Origin: Melitaea cinxia
Taxonomy: Eukaryota > Arthropoda > Insecta > Lepidoptera > Nymphalidae
Assembly (NCBI RefSeq): GCF_905220565.1
Contig: NC_059416.1
Location: 4,092,001 to 4,156,000 of the forward strand
Direction: 5' to 3'
Length of the DNA stretch: 64,000 bases
Position 1 is the first letter of the stretch; the number at the start of each line of letters is the position of its first letter. Below the pieces are notes generated by a model. The model was given only the letters and a program-made list of their open reading frames with translations. It did not search any database and was not told the origin of the DNA. Of the stretch, positions 1 to 11,200 are shown one piece after another. The position numbers were made by a program, and so were the translations under genes.

Positions 1-1101
1 AAAGACATCAAGGTGGAAAATTCTTAAAATTACTAATTTGAATAAAAAAAATTTTTTTGCTCAATTTATTATTCCTTTAAGGTTAAATAGTTTTGTCGGC
101 GCTCTAGCTGGGTCATACGTATAGGATTCGTGCGGAGGAAAATGATAAATCCGTAGACTGAGTGATATGGTTCCAAAACGATGGTGCTCCATGCCACTTT
201 GCAAGAATAGTTAGACAACATTTAACAGAAAGATTTAGAGACAGATGGATCGGCCGTGGAGGGCCCATTACATGGCCGCCGCGGTCCCCAGACTTGAATC
301 CAATCGATTTCTTTGTCTGGGGATATTATAAAGAAATAGTTTACGCTAAAAACATTAGCAACGTAGCGGAGTTAAGACGAAAATTGAGACAGGCAGAAGA
401 AACAGTTAAAAACAAAAGAATAGCATTCGTAAGAGTTAATTAGTCTGTTAACCAACCAAAAGATTGTAAGAAAACTAAGATCGAAGATTTAATAAACATT
501 TGGAGGTTATTTAGGTTTAATTAATAAAACGAAAAGTAATCGTCTTAAGATTATTTACTATAAAAAGTTTTCAATATGTCGACCTTCGTGCTCGATACAT
601 GTTCTAAATCGTCTTAAAAAGTCTTCTTTGAGTCTTACGAATGCTATTCTGTTGTTTTTAATTCTAATTAAGTACAACTTTTTATTTATGATTATGAAAG
701 CTGAGACTCTGGAGAAGTTTTTAAGCCTAATTAGAAACCATAAAATCGCCTGTTTATATTTTTAATTCTAAGTTGAAAATTGAAGTCATAGTTCTCAAAA
801 CGTAAAATTTTCACTTTACACTTAGATTTTCACAATTTCCATCAAAGTTAAGAAGCTGAATCTTTTAAGCGGGAAGCTACAGCTCATGACTATTTAGACA
901 CAAAAACAAAAATTCTGAAAAGTCTTCAATTTTTTTTTAGAAATTTTTAAAGTTGTTCAGGTGGAAAATTCTCAAAAACATATAAAAAAATTCATAACTC
1001 GAAAACTATGCAAAATCGCTGAACATACATAGAGGTGATTCGGATACCCCAAGGGGTGCCCTATCTCTGGAATTCCGCTTATCACTACTTTTTGGGACAC
1101 C

Positions 1102-1103
<2 letters not shown>
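1..1103 (+). mobile_element. Mariner-like DNA transposon remnant (3' part)
   Basis: An open frame at 162-443 codes for the C-terminal part of a DDE transposase. WFQNDGAPCHFA holds the second catalytic aspartate, and WPPRSPDLNPIDFFVWG matches the third-acid region of mariner/IS630-type enzymes. Only about 93 residues remain open, so the N-terminal catalytic part is missing or lies outside the window. Downstream DNA is non-coding and ends at about 1080-1103 with TTTTTGGGACACCCTGTA, which looks like the terminal inverted repeat of this group beside a TA target. The left end is outside the window. It is a dead copy. Confidence 0.75.
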
Positions 1104-1145
<42 letters not shown>

Positions 1146-1190
1146 TAAACGGTCGAATTGAGTAACCTCCTCATTTTTTTAAGGTCAGTT
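1104..1190. repeat. (TA)n microsatellite and a scrap of the ACCGACTTC repeat
   Basis: A TA-dinucleotide run at 1106-1146 is followed by CGGTCGAATTGAGTAACCTCCT, the edge of the ACCGACTTC family seen complete at 11208 and 36276. Confidence 0.6.
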
Positions 1191-1472
1191 AAAAAGATGG
1201 AAAAAAACGCCTTCCAATTCATAATTGACGAAGAATATTCCTCCTTTCTTCTGAATACCTGGCATGTATAAATTACGACGATCAATTCAATGTTTATAAC
1301 TCATTCCTCTACTGCAAAATTAGATAAACGATTACATTTACGACCTAACTTAATATCTGAGCAAATAAATTTTAGTTGTACTCCGAAATTTCAATACACT
1401 TAAAGGACACTTTCGAGATTACTCCTTAAATGGATTTTGTCTAACTTGTTTTGTTATACTGAGTATTTGTGA

Positions 1473-1735
1473 TGACACGTTGGCGCAACGGTCACAACAC
1501 TGGTTTGTGGCTGTTGCGCTGAAGGTTGCGGGTTCGATACCCGCACATAACAAACATTTGTACTGACCATACAGATGTTTGCCGTAGTCTAGGTGTTTGT
1601 GCAGTCCTTGTGAGTTTCCCTACCGTGTCTCGAAGAGCACATTAAGCTATCGGTCCCGGTTGTTATCATGTACACCTGATAGCGATATGTACGCTAACCC
1701 GCATTGGAGCAGCGTGGTGGAATAAGCTCTGATCT
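1473..1735 (+). repeat. tRNA-derived SINE, family S1 (Metulj-like)
   Basis: The tRNA-like head carries an A-box-like GTTGGCGCAACGG and a B-box-like GGGTTCGATAC. The body contains the family blocks GTCCCGGTTGTTATCATGTA and AACCCGCATTGGAGCAGCG. The same unit recurs at 9607 (+), 33221 (-), 37570 (+) and 60954 (-). The 3' tail of this copy is diverged. Confidence 0.8.
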
Positions 1736-2387
1736 GAGTACATATGAACGAATACTAGCTGACTCAACAGAGCCTATCCTGTCTAGGTAACTATCAAGAG
1801 CGTAAATTGCAATAATTGTTACGTTTTCACCAATTTTACAATCTAAGGATTAAAAAGTATTCAAATCTAGCGATTTTAGCGATTCATTTTAATTTATAAT
1901 GTTATAATGTCTAACAAATGATTCAGCAATATTGACCTCCTACGCGTAGTTTTAACTTAGTACTTGTAATCAAAATTTATATTTGTGCTGTATAGTCTAA
2001 CATAGTTATATTGACACAACCCCATATTACTAAATAATATTAAGTTCCGACTTTATGCGTACACGGGAGGATTCCTGTATACTTGTTCAACTTTGTCTAA
2101 GTTCGCAATTAATACCCTTCTCGTAAGTGTTATTTTACGCAGATATTTTATAACTATGTATTATCATGTACTTGCTACGGTCCATGAAACGCAATGGTAA
2201 GGTAGTTTTTGTATTTACATCTTTATAAATAACTAGCCGATCCGTGCCCTCTTCATTGGGGGTTAATTATTATTTTTATGATGCAAAAATATAGAAAATT
2301 TTTCATATCTACGATTTTATTTTTGTATTACCCACACATTGGGAATTCTAAACATTTTTTTTTTTTGAATATATCAAAAATTGACCG
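1736..2387. other. Intergenic, nothing recognised
   Basis: AT-rich DNA with no open frame of note, no splice-flanked coding block and no repeat family I could match within the window. Confidence 0.5.
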
Positions 2388-2645
2388 CTCCAACGGGGTT
2401 CGAACCCGCGTCTCCGGCTGACCGTGTCGGCGCTCTAGCCAATTAAGCTATGAAACGATGTACCCGCTAGATCGAAATTTTTGATATGATAATTTTTATG
2501 TTCGGTTTAAGCGAACTGTGGCGAAAATTTTTCATCGCTCTAGCATTTCTCCGACTTGATTTACATATACTATAATTTTTCACTGAATTTTTTGTTCAAT
2601 AAAAATAAAATACAGCATATATCACTCCTGAATAGTGTAGCTTTC
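2388..2645 (-). repeat. Interspersed repeat R7 with a tRNA-like segment
   Basis: The body at about 2520-2645 matches, in the opposite orientation, the block at 62345-62465 (GTATATGTAAATCAAGTCGG). At 2388-2465 the minus strand holds a tRNA-like stretch with an A-box-like TAGCTTAATTGG and a B-box-like GGGTTCGAACCCC. The acceptor stem does not pair, so this is not a functional tRNA gene. Confidence 0.55.
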
Positions 2646-2935
2646 TGTTAGTGAAAGAATTTTCATGATCGTATCAGTATTTGCAAAGATTACCTCCTAC
2701 AAACAAACAAAGTTAAAAACTTTACCTCTTTATAATATGAGTATTATATGTTCTTAACAAAATACCGACTTCAATCTACATTAACAAGTGTAGTGCAAGA
2801 TATGTTATTAAAACCGATACACCCAGTAAAATGTATGACATACCTAACACATATATATCTTATTAAGTCTGATACAAGAATTTTGATGTGAAACAGCTAT
2901 AGACGAGGGTACTAAGGGTAACGACGAGGTTTTTA

Positions 2936-3150
2936 CAAGCCCGTTGGCGCAGTGTGGGTTCGATTCCCACCCCGAGTCTGGGTATAATATAAATATTTAT
3001 TTATATATTTATATATGTATTATTTATAAGTATGTTTATCAAAAAAAATGTAGCTATATACCAGTCGGCTGTTACCTATAACACAAGCATTAAGTTACTT
3101 GCTTTAGGAACAGATGACCGTGTGTGTATTGTGTAGATATTTATTTATTT
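2936..3150 (+). repeat. tRNA-related SINE, family S4
   Basis: The head AGCCCGTTGGCGCAGTGTGG is followed by GGGTTCGATTCCCACCC and a TAT-rich body with CAGTCGGCTGTTACCTATAA. The same order recurs at 20082-20300 (+), 16880-17060 (-) and, as a fragment, at 15283-15345 (+). Confidence 0.7.
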
Positions 3151-3344
3151 AAACCTGATTGTAGGCGTGGCGATACAGGCCGTGGCGACGCTTCGCCACG
3201 TTATATGACTGAATATATGTATTATACTATATATAGTAATTGAGTTGTCGCGATTTCAAAGAAATTTTTGAACTAAAATTTTTTGTATATAAATAAAACA
3301 CAACTTTTTTGTCATATGTTTGCAGCGATACTAATATAAAAAAA

Positions 3345-3470
3345 AATTGAAGTAAAACTTCTTTACGCACGCTTGACTTGGGGCTTGAGCTGGTGAATGC
3401 GTGACGAGAGCGATACGAAAAGTGTGGTTGAGTGAGGCGATCGAAGCAAGAGAGAGAGCTGCGAGCACAC
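3345..3470 (+). repeat. Interspersed repeat R5
   Basis: A block with TTGACTTGGGGCTTGAGCTG and GCGTGACGAGAGCGATACG recurs in diverged form at 6577-6720 and about 52075-52165. It is non-coding and its class is unknown. Confidence 0.55.
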
Positions 3471-6400
3471 ATATTCTTTCTCTCACGTTTCGTATATCTA
3501 AGACACAGTGCAGGCCTATTGTGCAAGCCTATTGCTAAAAAAGCTTTACTTCAGTTGTGTGGTCTAAAGCAAAGCACACTCATTTTTTTTTTGTCTTAAC
3601 ATTATTAAAAATAATTTGCAGCATATACAATAGATTACTCATTGCATACATGATTATTATGTGCATGCAGGATTGTTGAAAAACGTTCAATAAATGTACT
3701 GGAAAAGTCGGAACGGTATTTTTGTATACTTATTGAATTTTTTTGTGAAAACGGTGATTTTTCAAAGTGAGTTTCAAGCTGAATATTCTAATATTCAGCT
3801 GTAACGAATGACAGCCGCATGTTTTTCTGACAACTTTGTTTCACAACAACAATAAATCGTAAAAATAAAAATATTTAAAGATTGAGAAAGACGGACAATT
3901 GTGGAAGGTGCCTAAAGATACCCATGATACATGATACTTTATGGCAGGCTTTCAGAAAAACACGTGCCGCTTGGCATTCCAATTTCAAGCAACACTTTTG
4001 CAGGATTTGAAATTAAAATAAAAATCAAAAATGACTTTATAAATTAATTTAGTTTTTAATAAATTAATTATAGTTAAATTTCACTTTTCTACCACAAATT
4101 AAGAATGTAGATTCTACAAGAAGAATCGAGAAGAAACCCGCATTATTCTTTTGAAAAACCTGATTAAAATATTCGTAGGTGAAAAAACAGAAGACTTAAA
4201 AATATTCGCTACTTTCCACAATTTTCGATTTCCATAAGACGCTCTATACTTTTATTCGAAGTTTTAAAAACTCTCGATGCAATTCAAATATCTTCGTGAC
4301 GGCTTAACGTTTACATCTCGGATTCATTTGCGATTCGGAATAGTTGCTAAAAGACTAGAGTGCTGAAAATTTATCGTACTTTAAATTGGTACATTATTTG
4401 AATCATTAAATTCTGTTGCTATGAAATATATCGTGATATACGGCCTAACATTTTTTTTTATATTTTAACCTTTAGGAGGACAGATAAGCATATAGCTGCT
4501 TGAACCGTAAAATTGAAGTCTAAGCAGGTGCCGAAACCGTAACCGTTGAAATATAAACCGGAAGAAAATATTTCCAATTACTATATATACTTAATATTTC
4601 CATCCCAAGTGGGAATCTACCACGCAAACCGCCGGTGTTTAGACGCCCGCACAGTACGCGCTCCACCACACCAGAGCGGTTGTTACATACATACGTATCA
4701 CTTAATAATGTTTTTATTTACATGATAATATTTGTCTGATTCTTTTTATTACGACGCTGCGTATTTGCATTCATTATAAGCTCAGAACGCAAAGATAAAA
4801 CTTACGTTATAAAGATTGTAGCCACCTTTTTAGCCCAATTTATACTTATCTAAATGTTTTTTCTGGCGATTTCCATTAATAAGACAAATATTTGTCAATT
4901 TATTGCTGAAAAATCATTAGTATACCAAAAAAAAAAACGGTACTTATATATTCTGATCGTTTCTAGTTTAATTGTTTTATAACACTAATTAATTTCACCG
5001 GCTAGTTTTGGCTCGACGTATTTGAGAGCGAAAATTGAGCACATTAACCTAAATGAGTGATTTATACTAATTTGGCATTTATAAAAGCTTATATGCTAAC
5101 CAAATCTAAAATTATATATAAAAATAAATAATAATTAACACAAATTTGCGTTATAGTTATTTTTATATTATTTTTATATATATTTATTAATATACTTTTA
5201 TATTTATATTTATTTGCTAAATATAATTTCCTTATAAAACTTATTTGTATGTACATAGAGCTCAGTAAGTACTTTCGTTTTGACGTACTTTTCCGCGGTC
5301 CCATTGCTATTTGGCATTTTATTTATCTTTTACTATCAATCATAATTATAAGCCAATTGAAACCCAGAGTGACTTATGATTTGAATTTGATAAAATGGCA
5401 GCGAGATAAATATATCGCTTATAATTTTAAAGATTGTAATAGATTGGATTGTGTGGAATTAAAAAAAAAAGGCAAAAAATAATTTTAGTTCAATTTTAAG
5501 CAGTATTCTTCGAAGTCGGTCCTCTAAAATAAAAAGTTAAAAAATAACATAATTGAGTAAAAAGTATTTTAATAAAACAAATACATTACAAGGTAGAAGT
5601 ATTTATGAATCAGTTTAACGGATAATATTTTTCTCTGCTTTCACTGTTTATCCGGCCTCCCATCTCTTTGCCTTTATTTGATATTTTTCCACTTGATTTA
5701 TGATATTCGGAGACGGTGTATTTAACTGATTAAGTTTATTTAGTATCAACTTTAACCTCAATATCTTTCGTAACACTAACTTGTGAAAATAATGCGAAAA
5801 GAATTTTGTGTTTTTTTTTTTTGTTCCTTTTTAGAATGTAACAGGAGCAAACTTATTGATACAAATTCATATATCACATGTATGACATTCCTACATATAC
5901 ATCATATAATTTTTCCAAAAACATATGCATTTCTTCAGAGTGTATTAGAGACTGTTCTCATTACATCATAATATTAATTATGGAACTAGAGCACAGTAGG
6001 AAATAAATTGCTAAAATTTGGAACATCCCGACCGGGGAAGAATAACGGAATTTACTTTCCATCAGGCTGACCAATATGCTTGGTTGCCATCTTTGTAACG
6101 TAAAAATAAACTTTATTTATTTTTAGAGAGTTTAATTCTTATTAAGGAAATCAATAAATTGTAATTGAAGAAAAAACTAAAAAACCACACTTTTATAGCT
6201 AATCGATCTAAAAAGTAGAAAATAATTTTTAATAACAAAGAGTTTATATTACAGTAGTAGAAGATCGAACAATCAATCGTAATTAATTACTCCAAAATAA
6301 AATTATAATAAAATTTAAGTTTTTAAGAGATTCAATTCAGAGTAGAGAACCCAAGCTAATAAAAACGTGGTAGAAAAATACGTATAAAATATAATTACGC

Positions 6401-6576
6401 ATTAAAAACATTAAGAAATGAGAGAGATTTCAGAAGATGAGCTTTTAATATATTTTATATTTCAATAAATTTTCACAGCAATACTGTAATTATTAACTCA
6501 GTGTAATATTTTGATGATGATGTAGAGACTAAGATTTGCGATCACCGAAGATAAAATAGGAGATATTTATTATTAT
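3471..6576. other. Gene-free AT-rich stretch with repeat scraps
   Basis: No coding block with family resemblance is visible. The short open frames at 5089-5482 and 5783-5971 are low-complexity and AT-driven. About 4600-4690 is a minus-strand fragment of the tRNA-Gly-like S3 SINE head. About 5990-6115 is a minus-strand end of the R2 repeat, with blocks like CACAGTAGGAAAT and CATCCCGACCGGGGAAG. Confidence 0.5.
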
Positions 6577-6720
6577 TGAAGTAAAACTTTTTTACCACGC
6601 TTGACTTGAGGAGTAAGCTGGAAAGTGCGTGACGAGAGTGTTACGCAAAATGTGATCGGGTGAGGTGAAGTTAAGAGGGAGATATAAGTTAGTGAAGAAA
6701 TGCTTTTAGACATTTTAAGA
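6577..6720 (+). repeat. Interspersed repeat R5 (diverged copy)
   Basis: TTGACTTGAGGAGTAAGCTG followed by GCGTGACGAGAG matches the copy at 3345-3470. Confidence 0.5.
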
Positions 6721-6825
6721 CTGGTTATTAAGGCTTCTAGGATTCTAAAGTTGCGGTGAAGTACCGATGCATCTTAAAAAATAATAATAATAATATATGG
6801 AATAACAAAAGCACGGGCATAATAT

Positions 6826-7155
6826 CATCATTACAGCCTTTACAGTCCACTACTGGACATAGGCCTCCATAAGTTTACGCCAAAAATAACGTGAACTCAT
6901 GTGTTTTGCTCATAGTCACCACGCTGGGCAGGCGGGTTGGTGACCGCAGGGCTGGCTTTGTCGCACCGAAGACGCTTCTGCCCGTCTTCGGCCTGTATAT
7001 TTCAAAGTCAGCAGTTTGATGGTTATCCCGCCATCGGTCGGCTTTTCAAGTTCCAAGGTGGTAGCAGAACTATCTTATCCCTTAGTCGCCTCTTACGACA
7101 CCCACGGGAAGAGAGGGGGTGGCTATATTCTTTAGTACCGTAGCCACACAGTACA
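6826..7155 (+). repeat. Interspersed repeat R1
   Basis: The copy runs from an ATCATCATTACAGCC end through CACTACTGGACATAGGCCTC and CACGCTGGGCAGGCGGGTTG to GAGAGGGGGTGGC. Other copies lie at 13765-14095 (-), 17668-17938 (+) and 55380-55712 (-). The ATC/GAT microsatellite end suggests a retroposon 3' end, but no coding part is present. Apparent short open frames in each copy are by-products of the repeat. Confidence 0.75.
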
Positions 7156-7184
7156 TAATAAGCCTGTGGATATATCACATAACT

Positions 7185-7355
7185 ATAAAAAAAAGCGCAT
7201 AACTCAAGAATGGCTCGACCAATTCGGCTAATTTATTTTTTTTGTGTTTCATAAAGCCCACAGAAGGTTTTAATACTAAAAAAATAATAATATTTTTTTA
7301 ATTAATTTTTACTATGAACTTTTGATAGAAATAAGTCTGTCCGGGCAGCTAGTAA
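7185..7355 (+). repeat. Fragment of the R6 repeat (possibly Helitron-like)
   Basis: A phrase pattern like 'cataactcaagaatggctcg' ends in GGGCAGCTAGTA. It resembles the CAGCTAGT-ended units at 9360-9560 and 49694-50313. Confidence 0.4.
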
Positions 7356-7969
7356 AGTATATAAATATATATTACTAATTCTTTCATATCCTAGCCTACG
7401 TGCATAATCCATGGAGCTTTTTAATCGTAACAGGGTCTAATCTGTTGATATCCATTAGTTAAATTTATAACATACATAAAAATTTATCGCTAGATTAAAG
7501 ACTATGATATTAACGATCCATAGTCTAAAATGATATAAGTTTTACGCGTGTCTGCTAGTAACTCTGTATTAGTCTAATGACTTCAAAAAAATTTGAAAAG
7601 AAAACTTAACTAAACTTACAAGTTTAAAATCAACTAAAGTTTACAAACTTAAAACTAAAAAAAAAATTTTTGCCGAACTCTTTAAGTAATTCAGTTTTCC
7701 TTTGACGAAACCTTTTGATTTGTATCGATTTGATATTTAAAGCTTACATATTGGACACAAAAAAAAATTTAATACGATGGCAATTATTTTATTAATTAAA
7801 GTTAAATAACTGATAAAATTTATCTGGATCTACAAAAATAACATTACTTTCCACTCCACTTTATACACAAACAAATATATATAATAATAGCTAATAGGGC
7901 TATAGAAGTCTCAATATAATTATATTGATGATATAAATATACAATGTAACATAACATAATAATACACTT

Positions 7970-8190
7970 TATTGTACACCAAAACAGAAATAATGCATAT
8001 TAGATTGATTGATGATACATATGACACAAAGTATCACATAAAGTACATAGAGCGGTCTTATCGCTGAAAATCGATCTCATCCAGGCAGCCAAGGGTCCGA
8101 GGATGTACATAGTATTGTCATTACAATCACATTCTAAACAAAGCACTAAAAGGCAGAGCAAAAAAAATAACTTACTATCATTTTTCATAT
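7970..8190 (-). repeat. LINE 3' tail fragment
   Basis: The block with TTTATTGTACACC, GCGGTCTTATCGCTGAAAAT and CATCCAGGCAGCC reads on the minus strand as the end of a LINE. It compares with 34200-34340 and 18780-18915 on the plus strand and 59850-59990 on the minus strand. It lies just downstream of the first transporter gene. Confidence 0.5.
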
Positions 8191-8281
8191 TTCATAATAA
8201 TATTTTATCGCCCAATAACAATAATCTTATCGAGAGCAGATCAGAGAAAAAAATATAACATATAATCAAGTATATATAAAT

Positions 8282-11200
8282 CTATTTCCCAGCCATATGT
8301 TTTTGGATTTCCAAGAGACTCTTGGCTTTTGTTTCAGGGATAAAAAATATTGTGAACAATAACGCACAAGTGCAGGTACAAGTGAAAAACCAGAACATAA
8401 CGTGACCACCGATAACCTCAATCAATGAACCAAACGCAGTTGTAACCAGAAATCCAGCTAACCAAGCGCAAGTCAGAGCAACAGCTGATCCCTTACTTCT
8501 TACGTTACAGGTGAACATCTCGCCTATGAGAACATTTGGCACTATTCCCAATCCTGTAACAAAGATTAAATGTTTCACCGTATAAACATATATAATTTTA
8601 CATTGCTATAAAATTTTCTTACCAAAATCATATCCAATAAAGAATACTATGAGAATAACCAAAGGTAACCATTGCACGTTAATTATTCCAGGTGCTCCTA
8701 CGTGGTCCAAGTAAAAGTACAGGCCTAGCGAAAACTGAAATTAACAAAAGCTGATGTTAATAAAAAAATTATTACGTGTATCTCTTTGAAAATACTTAGG
8801 AGGTATGTATACAAAACGATATAATTAGACCTAGCTGCAGCCGATAAACTGTGTCTGTATGCTCGACCAGGGTTATCATAGCTTTCCTATAAAATTTGCG
8901 TAAAATGACAATGCAGCAGTATTTGCACGGTGCGAAGAAAACCGAAAGAAATTTTTTTTTGTTAGCGTAGCCTATGGACGCCTGATACACCAGAAGTATG
9001 GCAACCCCACTGCCTACTCCCACACTTTCTAGAAGCTTAGGCAACCCTGCTCACTACAGGAACATAATACTAATTGAGAGTTTTATTAGGTGGCTGTGAA
9101 GCTCTGTAAGATTGAGCAAAGTCTTCAGTCAAAACTTAAGAAGAATGTTTCTTGCTATGGCCTACTTGAAATTATTTGTATACCTGTACATCTGTTCTAT
9201 ATAAATCCTATCCTTAACTCCTTTATTTTCTCAAACGAGTGATGCATTTACATTTTATGTACATAGTTCTAAGGTTAGTCAGTGGTGACAATTATTACTT
9301 TACATCTAGTGAACCTACTGCGTGTTTTTTATAAAAACTATTTTATTAAAAATTATCTTAATATATATAAATCTCGTGTCACAATGTTTGTCCTCAATGG
9401 ACTCCTAAACTACTTAACCGATTTTAGTCAAATTTGCACACCGTGTGCAGTTTGATCCAACTTAAAAGATAGGCTATATTTTATTTTGATATATTATGTT
9501 ATTATTATATTTCAGAAAAAAATAAGGTGATACGAAGTTCGCTAGGTCAGCTAGTCCTTTTATATATTTATGTCTATAGTAATAAAGAAATGTAAATACT
9601 GTTGGCTATTTTGCCATACAAACGTTTGCCGTGGCCTGGGTGTTTGTGCAATCCTTATGGGTTGCCTCATTGTGTCTCGGAGAGCACTTTTAGCCGTCGG
9701 TCCCGGTTGTTATCATGTACACCTGATAGCGATCGTTACTCATAGTAGGGAATATATCCGCCAACCCGCATTGGAGTAGCGTGGTGGATTAAGGTCTGAT
9801 CCTTCTCCTACATGGGGCAAGAGGCCTATCAGTGAGATATTACAAGTTAAAGCGTATAGATGAGATTACGCTTCAATTTTGCCATAAATATTAATTGATT
9901 GTGGTAGAAAGTCGATACAGATCAATGATTAAGTTATAGAGCAGTGAAGCCTTGGTCCAAATATTTGTTAGGACAACTGAATTTTTTGAAAACTGAAGTT
10001 AAAGTTGAAACTGTCATTAAGAAACCTATGTGTGTCAAGCAGAACTTACCATACTGATAGCGCATACAATAGTAGATATTATTAAAAGCGTTCTTCGTCC
10101 TAACCTTTCGATGAAGAAAGATGATACAACACTACCGAATAGTTCAAAACCTCCAATTATTATCATAGATACACTCGCGCTAATAGATGAACCCGCCATT
10201 TCAAATATAGATGCAGAAAAGAAGAAAACAGCCATAACACCACTTCCGTGTTGTAAAATATTTATAGTAACAACAATAAAAAGTGCACGCCTGTTTGTTT
10301 TTAGTGTGAACAATTCTCTCCAGTCCATTTTAGTATTGGTCGATTTGAACTCTTTTTTAACTTCATATAGATTATCCTTGTCTTCTAATCTTCCCAATAT
10401 CTTTAGAACTTTAACGAGTGATTCTTCATCATCTAAGATAATAAAAATATTAAGAAAGAACGTTAGAAAGTTGTTAAAATTATGAATTAATAATTCATTA
10501 TTCATTATCTCAGAAAATGTCTTTAATAACAAAAGTTTTGGAAAGTATTTTATACTTACTTTTTAATACGTGAAAAATAGGAGATTCTGGCAACAGCAAT
10601 ACACATGCCGTAAAAATTATGGACATTGTTAAAATAACGTATGTCGATGTATGGTAAGAAAAAAATGGTCCAACAGACAACAATAAAATTGCACCAATAG
10701 TTGTAAAAACTCCCATAGCTGTTAAGAGAAATCCTCTTATAGACGTGGATCTGCAACAAAAAGATAAAATATACAATTAATTTAATATAAATTGAGAAAT
10801 ATACGTTATTACGCAAATCTTTTTAATTTAGTTTTTATAAGTAATAAGCAAATTTGAATAAACATGAGAGAGATAAGAAACAACTTAAATTCGTAACGAA
10901 TTATTGAAAAATTGGGCTAAAATGTACTAACGCTATTTCTCCAATGTAAACTACATTGATCAAGGATATAATTCCAATCCCAGCACCAGCTATGATTCTT
11001 CCGAAATACAGCATGGCTAAATTCTCGCTTATAGACAAAATGATATTAGCCATTACTGACAGCATGCCGCCAAGAATCAGACAAGGCTTCCTTCCTTTAG
11101 AATTCGATAGCCATCCCATTATATATGGGCCTGAAAATATAAAACAGTTTAATTTCATTTATTTTTTTAAATGAGATACTAATTTAACGAACATCTATTT

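Noticed and set aside
2388..2465. Possible tRNA gene
   Set aside because: A- and B-box-like words are present, but the acceptor stem does not pair and the segment belongs to a repeat. The same holds for the SINE heads elsewhere.
10030..10485. 151-aa plus-strand open frame
   Set aside because: It is the antisense of exon 5 of transporter A, whose minus-strand frame has clear family motifs and splice sites.
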